Source: Psilocybe azurescens
Lineage: Eukaryota > Basidiomycota > Agaricomycetes > Agaricales > Agrocybaceae
DNA: 22,611 bases
Direction: 5' to 3'
Assembly (NCBI GenBank): GCA_023853785.1
Contig: JAJIRX010000014.1
Location: forward strand, 1 to 22,611
Positions 1 through 10,245 of the stretch are shown here, piece after piece. Positions within the stretch are counted from its first letter, which is position 1. The number at the start of each line of letters is the position of its first letter. The notes below the pieces were generated by a model, which worked only from the letters and a program-made list of their open reading frames with translations, did no database searches and was not told the origin of the DNA. Made by a program: the position numbers and the translations under genes.

Positions 1-117
1 ATCTGTGTCGCAAAGCAACATTCGGGACAAATGTGGACTTTGCGCCTGAATATTCAAAGGAGGTAAGAGCGGCGAGGAAGGCGATCAAGTATCTTACGCG
101 AATGGAAGGATAGTCTT
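1..117 (+). CDS. Possible C-terminal end of an unidentified protein (left-truncated)
   Basis: A reading frame is open from base 3 to a TAG at 115-117, giving 38 codons with ordinary composition and ending in a basic helix-like stretch (EVRAARKAIKYLTRMEG). No start codon is visible because the gene would begin left of the window. A GTAAGA at 64-69 could instead be a splice donor, in which case coding ends or continues elsewhere. I do not recognise the family. It may be a chance open frame; length and composition are the only support. Confidence 0.33.
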
Positions 118-1444
118 AACCTTGGTAGAACCTGAGCCTGTATCGTACATGTGTAAACTACTATAGCTATTGAGCGAGTAAGCGCCAACGATTTCTGCAT
201 CACTGACAGGTCCAGTCCCCGAATCACTTGTTTTTTTAAGAATTCTATAACAGATACGTTAGGTAATGATTTAGTACAACGATTGAAACATACTAGGTAA
301 GAAGGAATAGTGCTCACTTCAGTTGTTGCGAGGCAAACGGCTGAGGAAAGCTCGTACCGAAATTTTGTATATAATGTACTTCGTTATCCGAGACTCGTAT
401 CTACGAAGTGAATAGACACTAATATAAGTGCACTGCGTGCCGCAAAGAAAGATAACGAGCTTGTAAGCTCCGAATTTACGAAGTGGAATGTATTGTATAC
501 TACAGAAAAGGAATGGCGCAATAATGCACCGTTAATGAACCAAATATAATATTGAATATGCGTACGAAATGTTAAGGAACCGGCAAGCGCACAGCCAAAC
601 GGCTGCGAGGCGCTATCGCGTTTGCTCGCTATATTCCAACAGTTTTCGCATCACAACTTTATTCAGACCGAGCACAGCTAAAGCTATAATGCCTCTGAGC
701 CTCACAGCATCGGTTGAGGCAGAGTCAGATTAAAGCGACCCAAAAAGGATCAGCTGCTCGATTGATATGAATTGAATACCACATTGCGTGTATTATCAAT
801 ACACGAGCCTTGATACGTTTAATAGGAGAGACAGTCTGTACTGTTCAAAACCCTACCAGTTAACTCAATGCTGCCCTGACCGGTATCCTTGTCATTTTCG
901 TCGTCATCTACACTGGAAACTCCTTTATCCCGAGGCTTGGGCGATGAGCCGCCTTAATCTGAACTTTAATTTAGCCTTGATTCCAGGTCCCTAGGTCCAT
1001 ATAGTGACTTGGAGTGTGGACCCAGTGGAGAGTGAGAGATGCTCTAGTCTAGATATAGGTCAGTATCTAACCTTGGGAGGTATCAATAGAGTTAGTGGCG
1101 GAAGGCTCTCATGACCCGGCCGGGTGACAGGCTTCAGGTGTGGACTCTCGGGAACGACCAGACTACTCCCTGATTCTTGTAGGGTTATCGATTCAGGGGC
1201 GACGGCGAATGTGTGTGCATATGACGTTCTATGCTGTGGTAACCTGGTAGCAGGTGAGCTTTCATTTATACCGTGTGGTTCAGGACTGAGGGATTTGGAA
1301 TGCCGAAGATTTAGACGTCCTTGAGATTCGGACACCCCTTATCCGTTATCAGTCGATTGGTCTTGCCATTGACAAGATTCAGAGGGTCACTAACAGATAG
1401 TGTAATCATAATCCGGACTCTTTTCAAATGTTCTAGACAACTTG

Positions 1445-1467
1445 CATACTCACAAGCAGTGAGTATG
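1445..1467. repeat. Perfect 9-bp inverted repeat
   Basis: CATACTCAC (1445-1453) and GTGAGTATG (1459-1467) are exact reverse complements around a 5-nt loop. It lies in non-coding DNA; no function is evident. Confidence 0.6.
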
Positions 1468-1569
1468 AGAGATAACAAATAGATTCAATTAGAAGCGCAC
1501 CCGTGTTCACTTTCTACTCTGCCTGCAGTGCAGCATCCTCATGCGCATCCAGGGGCGCACGCACCCTGC

Positions 1570-1585
1570 GCGGGTCGTGACCCGC
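1570..1585. repeat. GC-rich near-palindrome
   Basis: GCGGGTC and GACCCGC pair exactly around a 2-nt centre inside a locally GC-rich patch (about 1540-1640) that stands out from the AT-richer flanks. It could be a protein-binding site or a remnant of inserted DNA; nothing else supports either reading. Confidence 0.5.
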
Positions 1586-2050
1586 ACACGCGTTTACTTG
1601 GTGCCGCAATCAGCGGCCGTGCGCTCCCTTGGAGTGCGTTTTGGAGTAAAGATCATTCTTTTGGTTTAGACTCGGATTCGTATTCGGTCTGTAAATTTGC
1701 AGCGTGCATCATCGAATTGCCGCCGTATATAAGTATGTTAGAGTACATGTAATTCACAAGGAAGCTTAAAGAACATACAACTCGGGATCAGTTGGATCCT
1801 TTCTTTGTTGCATTTCCTTGCCTGCAGGCATATCTTCTTCCTTAAAGCTTTTTCTTTCTTTCTTGGTCTTCTTCATATTTTCTGATAATCATCAGTATCT
1901 TATCCTTTGTTGTCAGCGCAGAATAGAAAGAATACGAAGACCTTGTTGCTTTAATTCGATGTGCCTTTGTCCTCCATATCACAGTGAGTTTTCAATAATA
2001 TCTGCCTCTGCGGTTAAAACCTGAAGTGAAAGAGCGTTTTGAACTCTCCT

Positions 2051-2057
2051 TATATAG
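2051..2057 (+). promoter_or_regulatory. Candidate TATA box of the large gene
   Basis: TATATAG lies about 140 bp before the ATG at 2193 and downstream of a pyrimidine-rich tract (about 1798-1870), an arrangement common in fungal promoters. An alternative TATA-type motif sits near 1725. Confidence 0.45.
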
Positions 2058-2192
2058 CACGCCGCTCTCAAATTTAATTCCAAACCAGACTATACCCCTG
2101 CCCAGCATACATACTAATCAAAGAAAATTGACGGACAACCAGATAGGGGTAACGCCTGCCAATCACCACTGTGTCTGAGATAAAGGACCCTC

Positions 2193-5100
2193 ATGAATCC
2201 ATCACCGCCACCACCGCCACCACCTTCTTCCTCGACTCAGCACCAGGAGCAACGGTGGAAGCAGGATACAACTTTTACTAGCACCGGCATTACGCACGCC
2301 GCTCATGGAGATCACCCTTTGAATTCGCATGCGCAAGAGCCAGGATTATTATCGGAACCAGGGCATTATCAGGCGTTTGGAAGCAATGGGTATCACGCAC
2401 CTGCCCAGTCTCAACATCCACCAGCGTATCAGCATCAAAGTAATGAGCACTTATCATTAGGCGCGAAGAACGTGAGTATGCGTTTAAAGTTTAGTTCTTC
2501 AAAGTGCAGGCTGACTTGAGGAATGATAGATCCCGTCATTCGTGCAAACAGGGTTCGAGCAGATTTACCCACGTCTTACCTCGGGGCAGACGCCAGGGAA
2601 CCTTTCGCCAGCGCCGTCGCCTTCGCCTTCGAGTTTGAGTTTGCAACGGCAGCAGCAGAGTCAGAAAAGCCGCCACACGCCAACCCAGTCTCCTAACCAA
2701 ACGCATGTACGTAAATATGCTATCACTATGGCCGAAAAATTACGTCTGCGTGCATATATGCGCCCTTACTGACTTATGTCATTTCCCTTTTTTACTATCC
2801 AGCAGCAGCAGCAGGCCCAGCAAAGCCGTCACGCACAACCGAAATCTCAACCCCCTATTACTACTCACACAAGAGTACGTATATGCTACTATTATGGCTG
2901 AATATCGCGATTTGCATGCATATATCCATGCATACTGACTTACCCTGATCTCTTCGTTTTTTTAGGCATCCGCTGGCCCTTCGTCTTCGGCTTTACACTT
3001 CCGATACGATAATCACACGGGAGGGAACAATAACCACAACCCGCATTCTCATTCTTCGCGTCCTTCATCGCAGCATGTCCAGCACGTTCGCGCCATACCC
3101 CCGAGCACCAGCAAACCCAAGCGCAAATGCAAATTTCCGCTCATGCCCATCACAATGACGCGCGTCCTCAACCTCTGCCCGAGACTCTGAACCTGCCGTT
3201 GACGCTGACGCTGACGGAGAACCAGGTGCAGAATGGATGGGGTGGTCCTTTGGCGCACAGCAGCAGCAGCAGCAACTGGGTCAGGTTCGTGCAGTGAGTG
3301 AGAGTGGGAGTGGTGGCAACAAGGTCACGAATGGGAGCTGGAATGCAAATGCGAGCCGTACACAGACGCAATTGATGCCCCCTCCCCGCCTCCTGGATCA
3401 GACACTGGAAATAGACAGTTGCGTTGGGCGAGCAACTCCAGCGGAACGACGGCGACAGCAACCCCGCTTTCGTTGTCGTCGATCAACGTGCCTGGTCCAC
3501 AGTTGCAGCAACAGGAACGGCGGTGTCAACATCAACAGCAATTCCGACAACAGGATGCGCATGCTTTTCACCAGCAGCAGCAGATGCAGATGCAGCACAC
3601 TTTCTCTGGAGCTGGGCTGCCTCAAGTTCGCTTTTATTGCCCGCCTCAGAACCTTGAAATCAAGACACAGGCCCATAATTTACCGACGCAAGTGTACAGC
3701 GCCGGATCTAGGCCTTTGCCAGTACCCCCGCGCCTGCACCCGCACCCGCACCCGCACCCGCACCCGCACCCACATCGACATCGACATCCGCCCCATTCCC
3801 TCCGTTCCGCCCCTCGCCACCATCGAGCCCCTAGTCCTTGCGTCCTCCACCGCAGCGCTGCACCCCTCCATGTTGGCCTCGAATCTCTCTGGGGAGAGAC
3901 CGTCAACAACGTCCGCGGGGCGATGGAGAAGATGTATAGTGATTTTACGGTGCTTGCGGGGAATGAGAGAGATGGTTAGAGTGGTGAAGGAGGGGTGGGA
4001 GAGGGAGAGGATAGGGTGGGAGAGAGAGAGGAGGGAGTTGCAGAGGGAGTTGCAGAGGGCGATGGAGGAGAGGGAGAGGGGTGGTTTGAATGCAAGTAGT
4101 GATGTTAACGAAGAGCTGAGGTTGTTGAGGAGGGAGAACATGCAGTTGAGGGAAAAGCTGGCGAGGCTGGGCAAGTTTGTTGAGGCATATTGCTACACAG
4201 ACGATTTTACGTTGCTTAGGGAGAAGAGGGGTGAAAAGGAGCTGGAGAAAGAGAGGGAAGTGTGTGGAGTGCATGAGGTGGGTTTTTTCGGTTTCTTTTG
4301 ATCTTTTTGTTTATTGTTCCTTCGGTTTCTTTCATCTTTGTTTTCTTCTTCTTAATTTCCCTCCGGTTGTTTTTGGATTAAATCGCTGACGTACTACACC
4401 CTCCACTTCTATCGTCGTATTTCTCAGTATAATGCAGAGTCATCAAACTCACGATCTCATTCACATTCCGATACCGACATTAATACAAACGCAAACTACA
4501 GCAACCCACCGTTGCCACCGCCTCCATCATCATCGACATCGTCTACGCTATGCGACTGTATCTCTGTCAGCCGCAGTTCGACCTCGACACCTACCCCTGC
4601 TGCTGTCCTAGCCCATCCCTTACAGCCAGTATCATATCCACATCCACATCGTCGCCATTCAGCTCCTGCTCCTGCTCCTGCTTTGTTACTAGTACCAGAA
4701 CGAGTTCCAGCTCAAGGGAGCTCGGGGAGGAGCTACGCGAACTCTATTATGGCGTCGCCTGAATCGAGGCGTGAGAGTCCTGCTCCCAGAGGCATTGAGA
4801 GCACAAGGACGGGCATTGGGCCTCGAGCGTCACTCGAACCTCAGCTGGAGCGTCATATTGGAGAAAATGTGGGTGTTCCGAATCCCGTCTCGGTTCGCTC
4901 TGTCTCTGTCTCTGCATCTGTCACGTCGGATGTTGGTGCGGATGTTGAAGTCATTGATCTATGCAGCAGTCCGATGGCGGTTGATATGCAAACGGAAGCG
5001 AATGAGAGTGTGATGGAGATGGAGATGGAGAGTGAGGTTTGTATTGGCGTTGAAGACTTGACTCGGAGTCAGAGTCCTAGTCCGGTTGATGTTTCTGAAG

Positions 5101-7691
5101 GGAATATACAGATGGAAAGTCAGAGTCAGCACGAGGGGAAGGGGCGGAAGGAGGTGAAGTCAGGGAGATGGAGATGGAGGACGAGATGGAGGACGAGCCA
5201 GAAATGAATGTGAAAACAAAACCCGAACCGGGGTGGGAGTCAAGATTGAGGGAGACGATGTTGTGATGGAGATGAACTTCAGCTTGATGAAGAACCGCGA
5301 CACGTTTATCGACGCCAATAACGACTCGGACGCTGAAACCAACAGAGGATCAAACATCACTTATACTTCTCGAACTCATACGCTTTCTTATTCTCCTTCT
5401 CTTCCTCCATTACTTTCTCTTCCCACTCCGGCTGCAGCGTCAGTTCTATCCCCTCTCCGTCTCCAGCCTGTTCATCTCCGTCCCCATCTCCGGCTCCGGC
5501 TCCCGTTCTTACGACGGGGACAAATCCGATTCCGCCTTCCACGCTCACACTTCCATCCATCTCGTCGCGCAAGCGGACGCGTGCGGAGTACGAGCAGGAT
5601 GATCGTGATCGCACTGGACAGGGTCCTGCTACGCGTGTTAAGATCGAACAGGAGGAGGTTGGAAAAGATATGCGCGTGGATGAGGAGGAGAGGAGTCCTG
5701 TCGTAGCATTCTCGTCTATTGCCGCCTCCGCCACTGCTCGTACCACTCAGGCATCTAACAGGTTCCCCGCTCCTAAGTCTACTCCTCCCAGTCTTAGCTC
5801 CGTGTCTAACGTTCCCAGATCTACATCTCCGTCCTCATCCTCATCTCCATCCGCAATTACATCTATAGTTCCGAACTCCAGCTCCATCACGAGTCCTCCC
5901 CATCCCATACCCACATGCTTGTCCATGTCCATCTGCGCATCCCAGTCAAAGGAAGAAGGTGAGAGCACGCCTACGCCCACACCTACGCCAGCACCTCCGG
6001 CTCTGCCTTTACCTGCGCCCGCCCGCATGCCTCCACCTGTATCTGCACCTGTGCCTCTACCCGTCATAGCCAGGGCTGCGACTCAGGTCTCCGTTCCTGT
6101 TCCTGTTGCGTTTGCGGTTGGAGGTCGAAGGCATACTATGTCTGCTGTGCCTGAGAATACGAGGATTAGCACAGCCGGAGGAGGATGTGATGGCGGCGTG
6201 AGACCTAACAGCGTCGGCGCGCCAATTGGTGTGATATCAAGCAATAGGGAGGGTGATGAGAAGGGTGAAGTTGTAGAGGACGCTGCAGCGGCTTCTAGTG
6301 CGGCTGGTGCTGGGACTGGACCTAGTGCTGGTGCTGACACTCATACACCACCGCAGGCATCTGGTTCTGGGGCAAGAGTTGCGGCAGGATCTGTCTCGAC
6401 AGCGGAATCGAAGTCGACGTTGGTGTCGTCGGACGCAGGGGCAGGGACTGGGGGGGTCATCGAAGGGTGGGAATGGGAATGTGTCGACGCAGGTACAGAC
6501 ACAGGTGCGTCCAGCGGTGTTGCCGAGGGCGCAGGCTCTCCCGACTTCTGTCGTGAATCCGAACTTGAATGTGAATGCGGAACCGAGCTTAACCGCTATT
6601 GCAAACCCGAATCCGAATCCGAACTTGAAGGCCCATGCGAATGTGAATGTGAATACTATCACTATCACTAACACCAAAGCTGCAGCAGCAGCCCTTGCCG
6701 TCGCCGTGGCCAACACCATAACCACCACCGTCGCGAAAATAAACTCGAACCCAAACCCGAACATGGCCCCACCTAAGAGTACACTCCCTGCCAAGCCGCC
6801 GCCTCCCGTAACTGGTCCAACTCTTCATTCAACTCCAATTCGGCATCTTCGTGAAAATCCGGAGGGGACGAGGCCTAATTCGAGTTTGGATTCAACGTTG
6901 ACTGCTGTGCTTATGAGGCCACCAGCGGCAGCAGCTCCAAAACCAGCGCAGCGGACGCCCCAGCCTCAGCTTCACCCGCCAAATGCGAACCCTTATTCCA
7001 CATCCTCGAGTTTGTCAACAGCGTCAACGGGTGCACCGCTGGCATCGAGTTCAAATTTAAACTCGAGACCGATTCAGAGACCCTCGCAGGCTAACTACAA
7101 TTCCATGTTCCGCTCACATCCTCATCCACAGCCCGTGCAGAAGGGGCAAGTGCGTCCTCCTGTGAACCTGAACCCAAATCTCCCAGCAAAACCTCATCCG
7201 CAGGCGGAGCAGAGTCAGAACTCAAACCAGGCGGCGGTGGCGTCGTCGTCGGAGGGGCATTGAGATCTGACCCTCCCCGCGTCCTCCACCTCATCAGCAT
7301 CAACACAAGTTGGGTATCAACCACATGAAGCTGTTATACGAGAATGTGAATGCGAGCTGGACATGTCGAATATGTTTGTGAGTACTTTTAACTTCCTCGG
7401 TAAATATGATTCACAAATCTAAATCATACTAACTATCCTGTTTGTAGAATGAGGAGCCAGAAAGAGGTGTCTTCATCTGCATCATCATCTTCTAGTACTA
7501 GTATCGCGCCGAAGGTGATCGCCAAGTTCGGCAAAGACCCATCGTGGGCAGAGCTCGTCGACCACTGTTACAAGGAACATCCGGCTGTGTGTCGCGAGTT
7601 GGAGCGACTGACGCCTGCGCAGATCGCGGAGAAGAAGGAGAAGATGCATTTGCATGTACAGAATCTTGGGCAGAAAGCAAGGGGCGCGTGA
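2193..7691 (+). CDS. Large low-complexity, probably nuclear protein with coiled coil and C-terminal Cys/His zinc-finger-like module
   Basis: Proposed exons: 2193-2471, 2563-2706, 2803-2874, 2966-3293, 3415-4277, 4428-7377, 7448-7691, about 1,627 aa. In order: a Pro/Ser/His/Gln-rich N-terminus; poly-Gln and an HP-repeat (3737-3772); a Glu/Arg/Leu-rich coiled coil (about 3940-4277); long Ser/Pro/Ala/Asn-rich segments containing KRTRAE (5571-5588) and two VKIE motifs (5239-5250, 5637-5648); and a compact C-terminus. Across the last intron that end reads HMKLLYENV...CRIC..., with Cys codons at 7364 and 7373 and His at 7563 and 7578, i.e. Cys-x2-Cys-x39-His-x4-His. I recall similar C-terminal modules in uncharacterised Agaricomycete proteins, but could not check. 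Function is unknown; nuclear regulation is inferred. Frame breaks occur at G/C runs near 3098, 3958, 5135-5144, 5230, 5450, 6450, 7143 and 7275; eight one-base corrections restore one frame and a length divisible by three. Open frames on the opposite strand are composition shadows. Confidence 0.7.
2650..2965 (+). repeat. Tandem duplication of an exon-intron unit
   Basis: Unit 1 (about 2650-2802) and unit 2 (2803-2965) each hold a coding part starting with a CAG run and a shared Gln/Ser/Arg/His pattern, followed by a homologous intron. Both introns begin GTACGT, continue with an ATATGCTA-type stretch and an ATGGCYGAA match, share GCATATAT, and end with CTGACTTA before the polypyrimidine tract. 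The copies have drifted, but introns of 96 and 91 nt align almost end to end, so coding and intron DNA were duplicated together. Confidence 0.75.
3737..3788 (+). repeat. Hexanucleotide microsatellite CACCCG, continued by CATCGA
   Basis: Five CACCCG units are followed by CACCCA and about 2.5 CATCGA units. In the coding frame used here this gives alternating His-Pro and then His-Arg. A 6-nt unit preserves frame when it expands, so length variation would be tolerated. Its high GC also creates long spurious open frames on the opposite strand. Confidence 0.85.
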
Positions 7692-8125
7692 ATGATTTTT
7701 TCTGTTTTTCTTACACTAGTATGTACTAAAAAACATGTGGAAGCTTCGGGAATTACCTTGCTTGCAAGGTGTCTACACCCCATAGTTGTAGCACCGGCAA
7801 ACGCCGATCAATCGTGCATGTGAAGTAAACGTTAACAATCAACAAAGTTCTCTTAGAAAGTTCATTGCATAGGCTATTTGATAACTCGGTATAGAAATTA
7901 GTAATCCAGTATCTGTTTTCTTCAACAAGTAAGCAAGGTTTCTGTCGACGTAGTCGACGCTTCCCTAGTCCTTTTGTGGTCACTAATTTCCTCATATGGT
8001 AGGAGATATTAATAGGGATGAACTTGAAATACGCATCTTTACACATGTCGTTGATCAATATTGATGCCGTGTCTTGCGTGTGCGTTTAAGTTGGCAGAAG
8101 CCGCAGGGTTAAGCTGAAGCGGAAC

Positions 8126-8147
8126 ATCATCCGTAAATTCGGATGAT
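8126..8147. promoter_or_regulatory. Everted CCG-N6-CGG repeat (candidate Zn2Cys6 factor site)
   Basis: ATCATCCG and CGGATGAT are exact reverse complements separated by six bases, which puts CCG and CGG six apart in everted orientation. Fungal Zn(II)2Cys6 regulators typically bind paired CGG triplets with fixed spacing. It lies about 170 bp before the hydrolase ATG and about 100 bp before its TATA box, so it is well placed for regulation. Binding itself is inference. Confidence 0.4.
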
Positions 8148-8248
8148 TTTCCATTCACCCCACCGCTCATGCCCATCGTGTACTTATCTTCAGAACGATA
8201 TCATGAGATATTACAAGGCCATCACGAATTAAGGCATGAACCCTTTGT

Positions 8249-8256
8249 TATAAAAG
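8249..8256 (+). promoter_or_regulatory. TATA box of the dienelactone hydrolase gene
   Basis: TATAAAAG starts 70 bp before the proposed ATG at 8319, a normal spacing, and is followed by an A/C-rich leader. It supports 8319 as the start rather than an upstream ATG. Confidence 0.6.
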
Positions 8257-8318
8257 AGGCAGACAATGTCATACTCCACATATCCCAGGTCAAGCTTAAC
8301 ACCAACTCTCAATTTGCC

Positions 8319-9448
8319 ATGAGTTTCTGCGAACATTGTTTTAAAGGTACGTCTGGCAATAGAGTATTGCCTACGGGATCCTCGTTTAATTCTGTCCTCT
8401 GTATGAAGGTGTTACCCACGAGGGCACCCCAAAGGTCAGCTCTTGCTGTAATCCCACCTTGTTGCGGCGTTGTGTTGATCTTGTGTAAATTGCATGCAGG
8501 AAAATGGGAGAAAATTGGCGGAGTCGATGTTTACGTTGCCACGCCCAGCGGAGATTATCCCAAGGACAAAGCTATTCTTTTCCTGACTGATGTATTTGGT
8601 CCTCAGTATATCAATAATCGAGTGAGTTCGCATGTGAAGACTCGGAATCAATTTGAACGCTCGACTCATGTCTATATTTTCCAGCTCCTCGCTGATGACT
8701 TTGCTGAGAATGGATTCCGTGTACTTGCTATCTTCCTGTTTCGACAGATGCATCTCAGTAGCTAACCAATGTCGTGTGATAGACCTTTATCCCCGACTAT
8801 CTCAATGGCGACCCAATTCCAGCTGACGCGTTAGTTGATGGAGGGGGGCTCAACTTCGATCTCGATAGTTGGCGTCCTAATCACGGCCCGGACAAAACGA
8901 GGCCCCCTTGGACAAAGTCATCAACGCACTGAAAGAGCAGGGAATCACAATCTTTGGCGCCACTGGCTACTGTCTTGGAGGTGAGTTATTTTCTCAGATA
9001 ATGGAAGTATAGCTAAATTGCTAGTGCGCCTTTAGGACGCTATGTTTTCGACATCGCATTCGAGAATGTTATCCAGGCAGCTGTTGTCTCTCATCCGTCG
9101 TTGCTCCAGATTCCAGCTGATCTCGAGGTATGATATTTGCCTTGCCATATTCCCGTACAAGATGTGGCCCACTCATTTCAAAATTTCCCAAAGAAATACG
9201 TGGCCGAATCCAAAGCACCGCTTCTCATCAACGCCTGTGAGGTCGACCACTCGTTCCCACACGAATCAGGGGCAAAGGCGGACGAGATCTTCGGAGGTGG
9301 AAAATTTGCACCTGGATACAAGCGAGAATACTTTGAAGGCTGCTCTCATGGCTTTGCTGTCAGAGGCGACATGGCGAACCAGAAGGCGAAGGCCGGAAAA
9401 GAGGGTGCATTTAAAGCTGCTGTCGAGTGGTTTAACTCTCATCTTTGA
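8319..9448 (+). CDS. Dienelactone hydrolase family protein (carboxymethylenebutenolidase-like)
   Basis: An alpha/beta-hydrolase of the family that opens dienelactones in aromatic catabolism; many fungal members have unknown substrates. Probably cytosolic, as no signal peptide is seen. Exons: 8319-8346, 8409-8434, 8500-8621, 8685-8720, 8783-8980, 9036-9127, 9194-9448; introns 51-66 nt. The start MSFCEHCFKG followed by VTHEGTP fits fungal members. The family's catalytic triad is visible: nucleophile Cys in GYCLGG (codon 8971), Asp in CEVDHSFP (9245) and His in GCSHGFAVRG (9347). Two frame breaks occur, each explained by one missing C: at 8427-8430, just before the second intron, and at 8903-8907, before LDKVINALK. 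With these the protein is 252 aa, close to the usual 240-260. Either the gene is intact with base-call errors or it is a very recent pseudogene; every other feature of an active gene is preserved. Confidence 0.9.
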
Positions 9449-9570
9449 GGGGAGATAGCAGTGCCATGCATGAAGGGCGACAGTTGTTTGGCGCCTGTGG
9501 CTAGCAATCGACGTTTTGTTCAAGCAAATACTACATGTGAAAGGATAAAGAATATTAAAGACTGTATGAA

Positions 9571-9896
9571 TTAGATGCAGGGTGCCTCAGTATCTTTTTG
9601 GCAAGCTCTTGGGCGTTGGGGCTCTGCATGTGCCTCACGAGTGACCTCAATGCTAGCGTCTCTTGCCTACGATGTTCATTTCGTTAGGTTGGAAATTGGT
9701 TCAATGCGGCATAAAACACTGGGATAACTTACTATATGTCCCAACGATTCGACTTGAGCGGGAACAGGTACTGAACTAGAGGACACCATGATGGTCACTG
9801 ATATTGAGTAAAGGTTATCAAGCCTGGAAATACTCTTGAAAAGAGGGCCCACTCACTGCAGGCTGCAAGAAGGATGGTGAGCAGATTGAGTAGCAT
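9571..9896 (-). CDS. Small, probably secreted peptide of unknown function
   Basis: On the minus strand an ATG at 9896 begins MLLNLLTILLAAC, a short hydrophobic signal-peptide-like segment. Introns 9856-9798 (GTGAGT...CAG) and 9732-9667 (GTAAGT...TAG) have good splice sites. A TATA box lies at 9962-9969, 66 bp upstream, followed by a pyrimidine-rich leader. As read, the product is 66 aa and ends at 9571. A second frame of exon 3, beginning QETLALRSLVRHMQ and ending at 9555, looks more protein-like (an amphipathic helix) and would be used if one base at the 9666 junction is spurious, in keeping with length errors elsewhere. It converges on the hydrolase, with about 120 bp between the stop codons. 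No family was recognised. The promoter and splice structure persuade more than the peptide itself. Confidence 0.45.
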
Positions 9897-9961
9897 GTTA
9901 CTCTAAGGAGTAGAAGACGTTTGAGTGGTATCGTTGAAGGGAGAGCTAGATAATGCTTTAT

Positions 9962-9969
9962 TTCTTATA
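9962..9969 (-). promoter_or_regulatory. TATA box of the small minus-strand gene
   Basis: TATAAGAA on the minus strand lies 66 bp before the ATG at 9896, followed by an A-rich stretch and then a C/T-rich leader, as is common in fungal promoters. Confidence 0.45.
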
Positions 9970-10245
9970 TGAATCAAGGACTCTCTGAAACAGATACGCA
10001 TGCAGGTTAGGACGCACCTGATGAGTTGAAATGCAATAATTTTGAGCGCTCACGTTGCCATAGGTCCATTCTTGGCTGTACATTTTTTCCAAGACTTAGA
10101 TATAGAAAAGGCCGTCAAGCCAAGAGTAATTCACCCATTCTAGAAGCTTAAATCCTGTGGTTTTACTACCCCTTATACAAACTGCGAGCAGCTGCGAGCG
10201 GTTCGCGGTTTCGAGAGGACGCGAACGTCGAAATCACGTGCACCT

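Larger units (their letters stand above)
118..2192. other. Long intergenic stretch without a convincing gene
   Basis: Open frames here are short (under 95 codons), overlap one another on both strands and lack recognisable motifs. A short hydrophobic frame (about 868-950, reading AALTGILVIFVVIYTG) resembles a membrane segment but has a stop just upstream and nothing to join. The right part is promoter-like: a TATA-type motif at about 1725-1731, a pyrimidine-rich tract at about 1798-1870 and a second TATA box at 2051. Two short hairpins are listed separately. No tRNA or transposon ends were recognised. Confidence 0.5.
7692..8318. other. Intergenic region, 3' flank of the large gene and hydrolase promoter
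   Basis: No supportable gene. A 101-codon frame on the minus strand (7753-8058) shows no recognisable motif, TATA box or splice structure. The right part holds an inverted repeat at 8126-8147 and a TATA box at 8249, both consistent with the promoter of the downstream hydrolase. Confidence 0.5.

Noticed and set aside
3934..3979. 46-nt intron (GTATAG...TTAG) as the explanation of the frame change before the coiled coil
   Set aside because: It would work in phase, but it removes protein-like sequence and has a weak donor. One extra G in the run at 3958-3961 explains the change with less loss. Not fully excluded.
3237..4301. Single 354-codon + frame as an independent gene
   Set aside because: It starts in the frame of one exon, turns into Arg/Cys-rich nonsense while a neighbouring frame carries Gln/His-rich protein, and becomes sensible again only in the coiled coil. 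It is a mixture of frames plus an intron.
3168..7324. Many long open frames on the minus strand (for example 3646-3909, 3680-4174, 5357-5746, 6237-6794)
   Set aside because: They mirror the GC-rich low-complexity coding sequence on the + strand, consist of repetitive Arg/Gly/Ser/Val residues, and have no promoter or splice structure of their own.
7753..8058. 101-codon minus-strand frame between the large gene and the hydrolase
   Set aside because: No motif, no TATA box in place, ordinary composition of non-coding AT-rich DNA.
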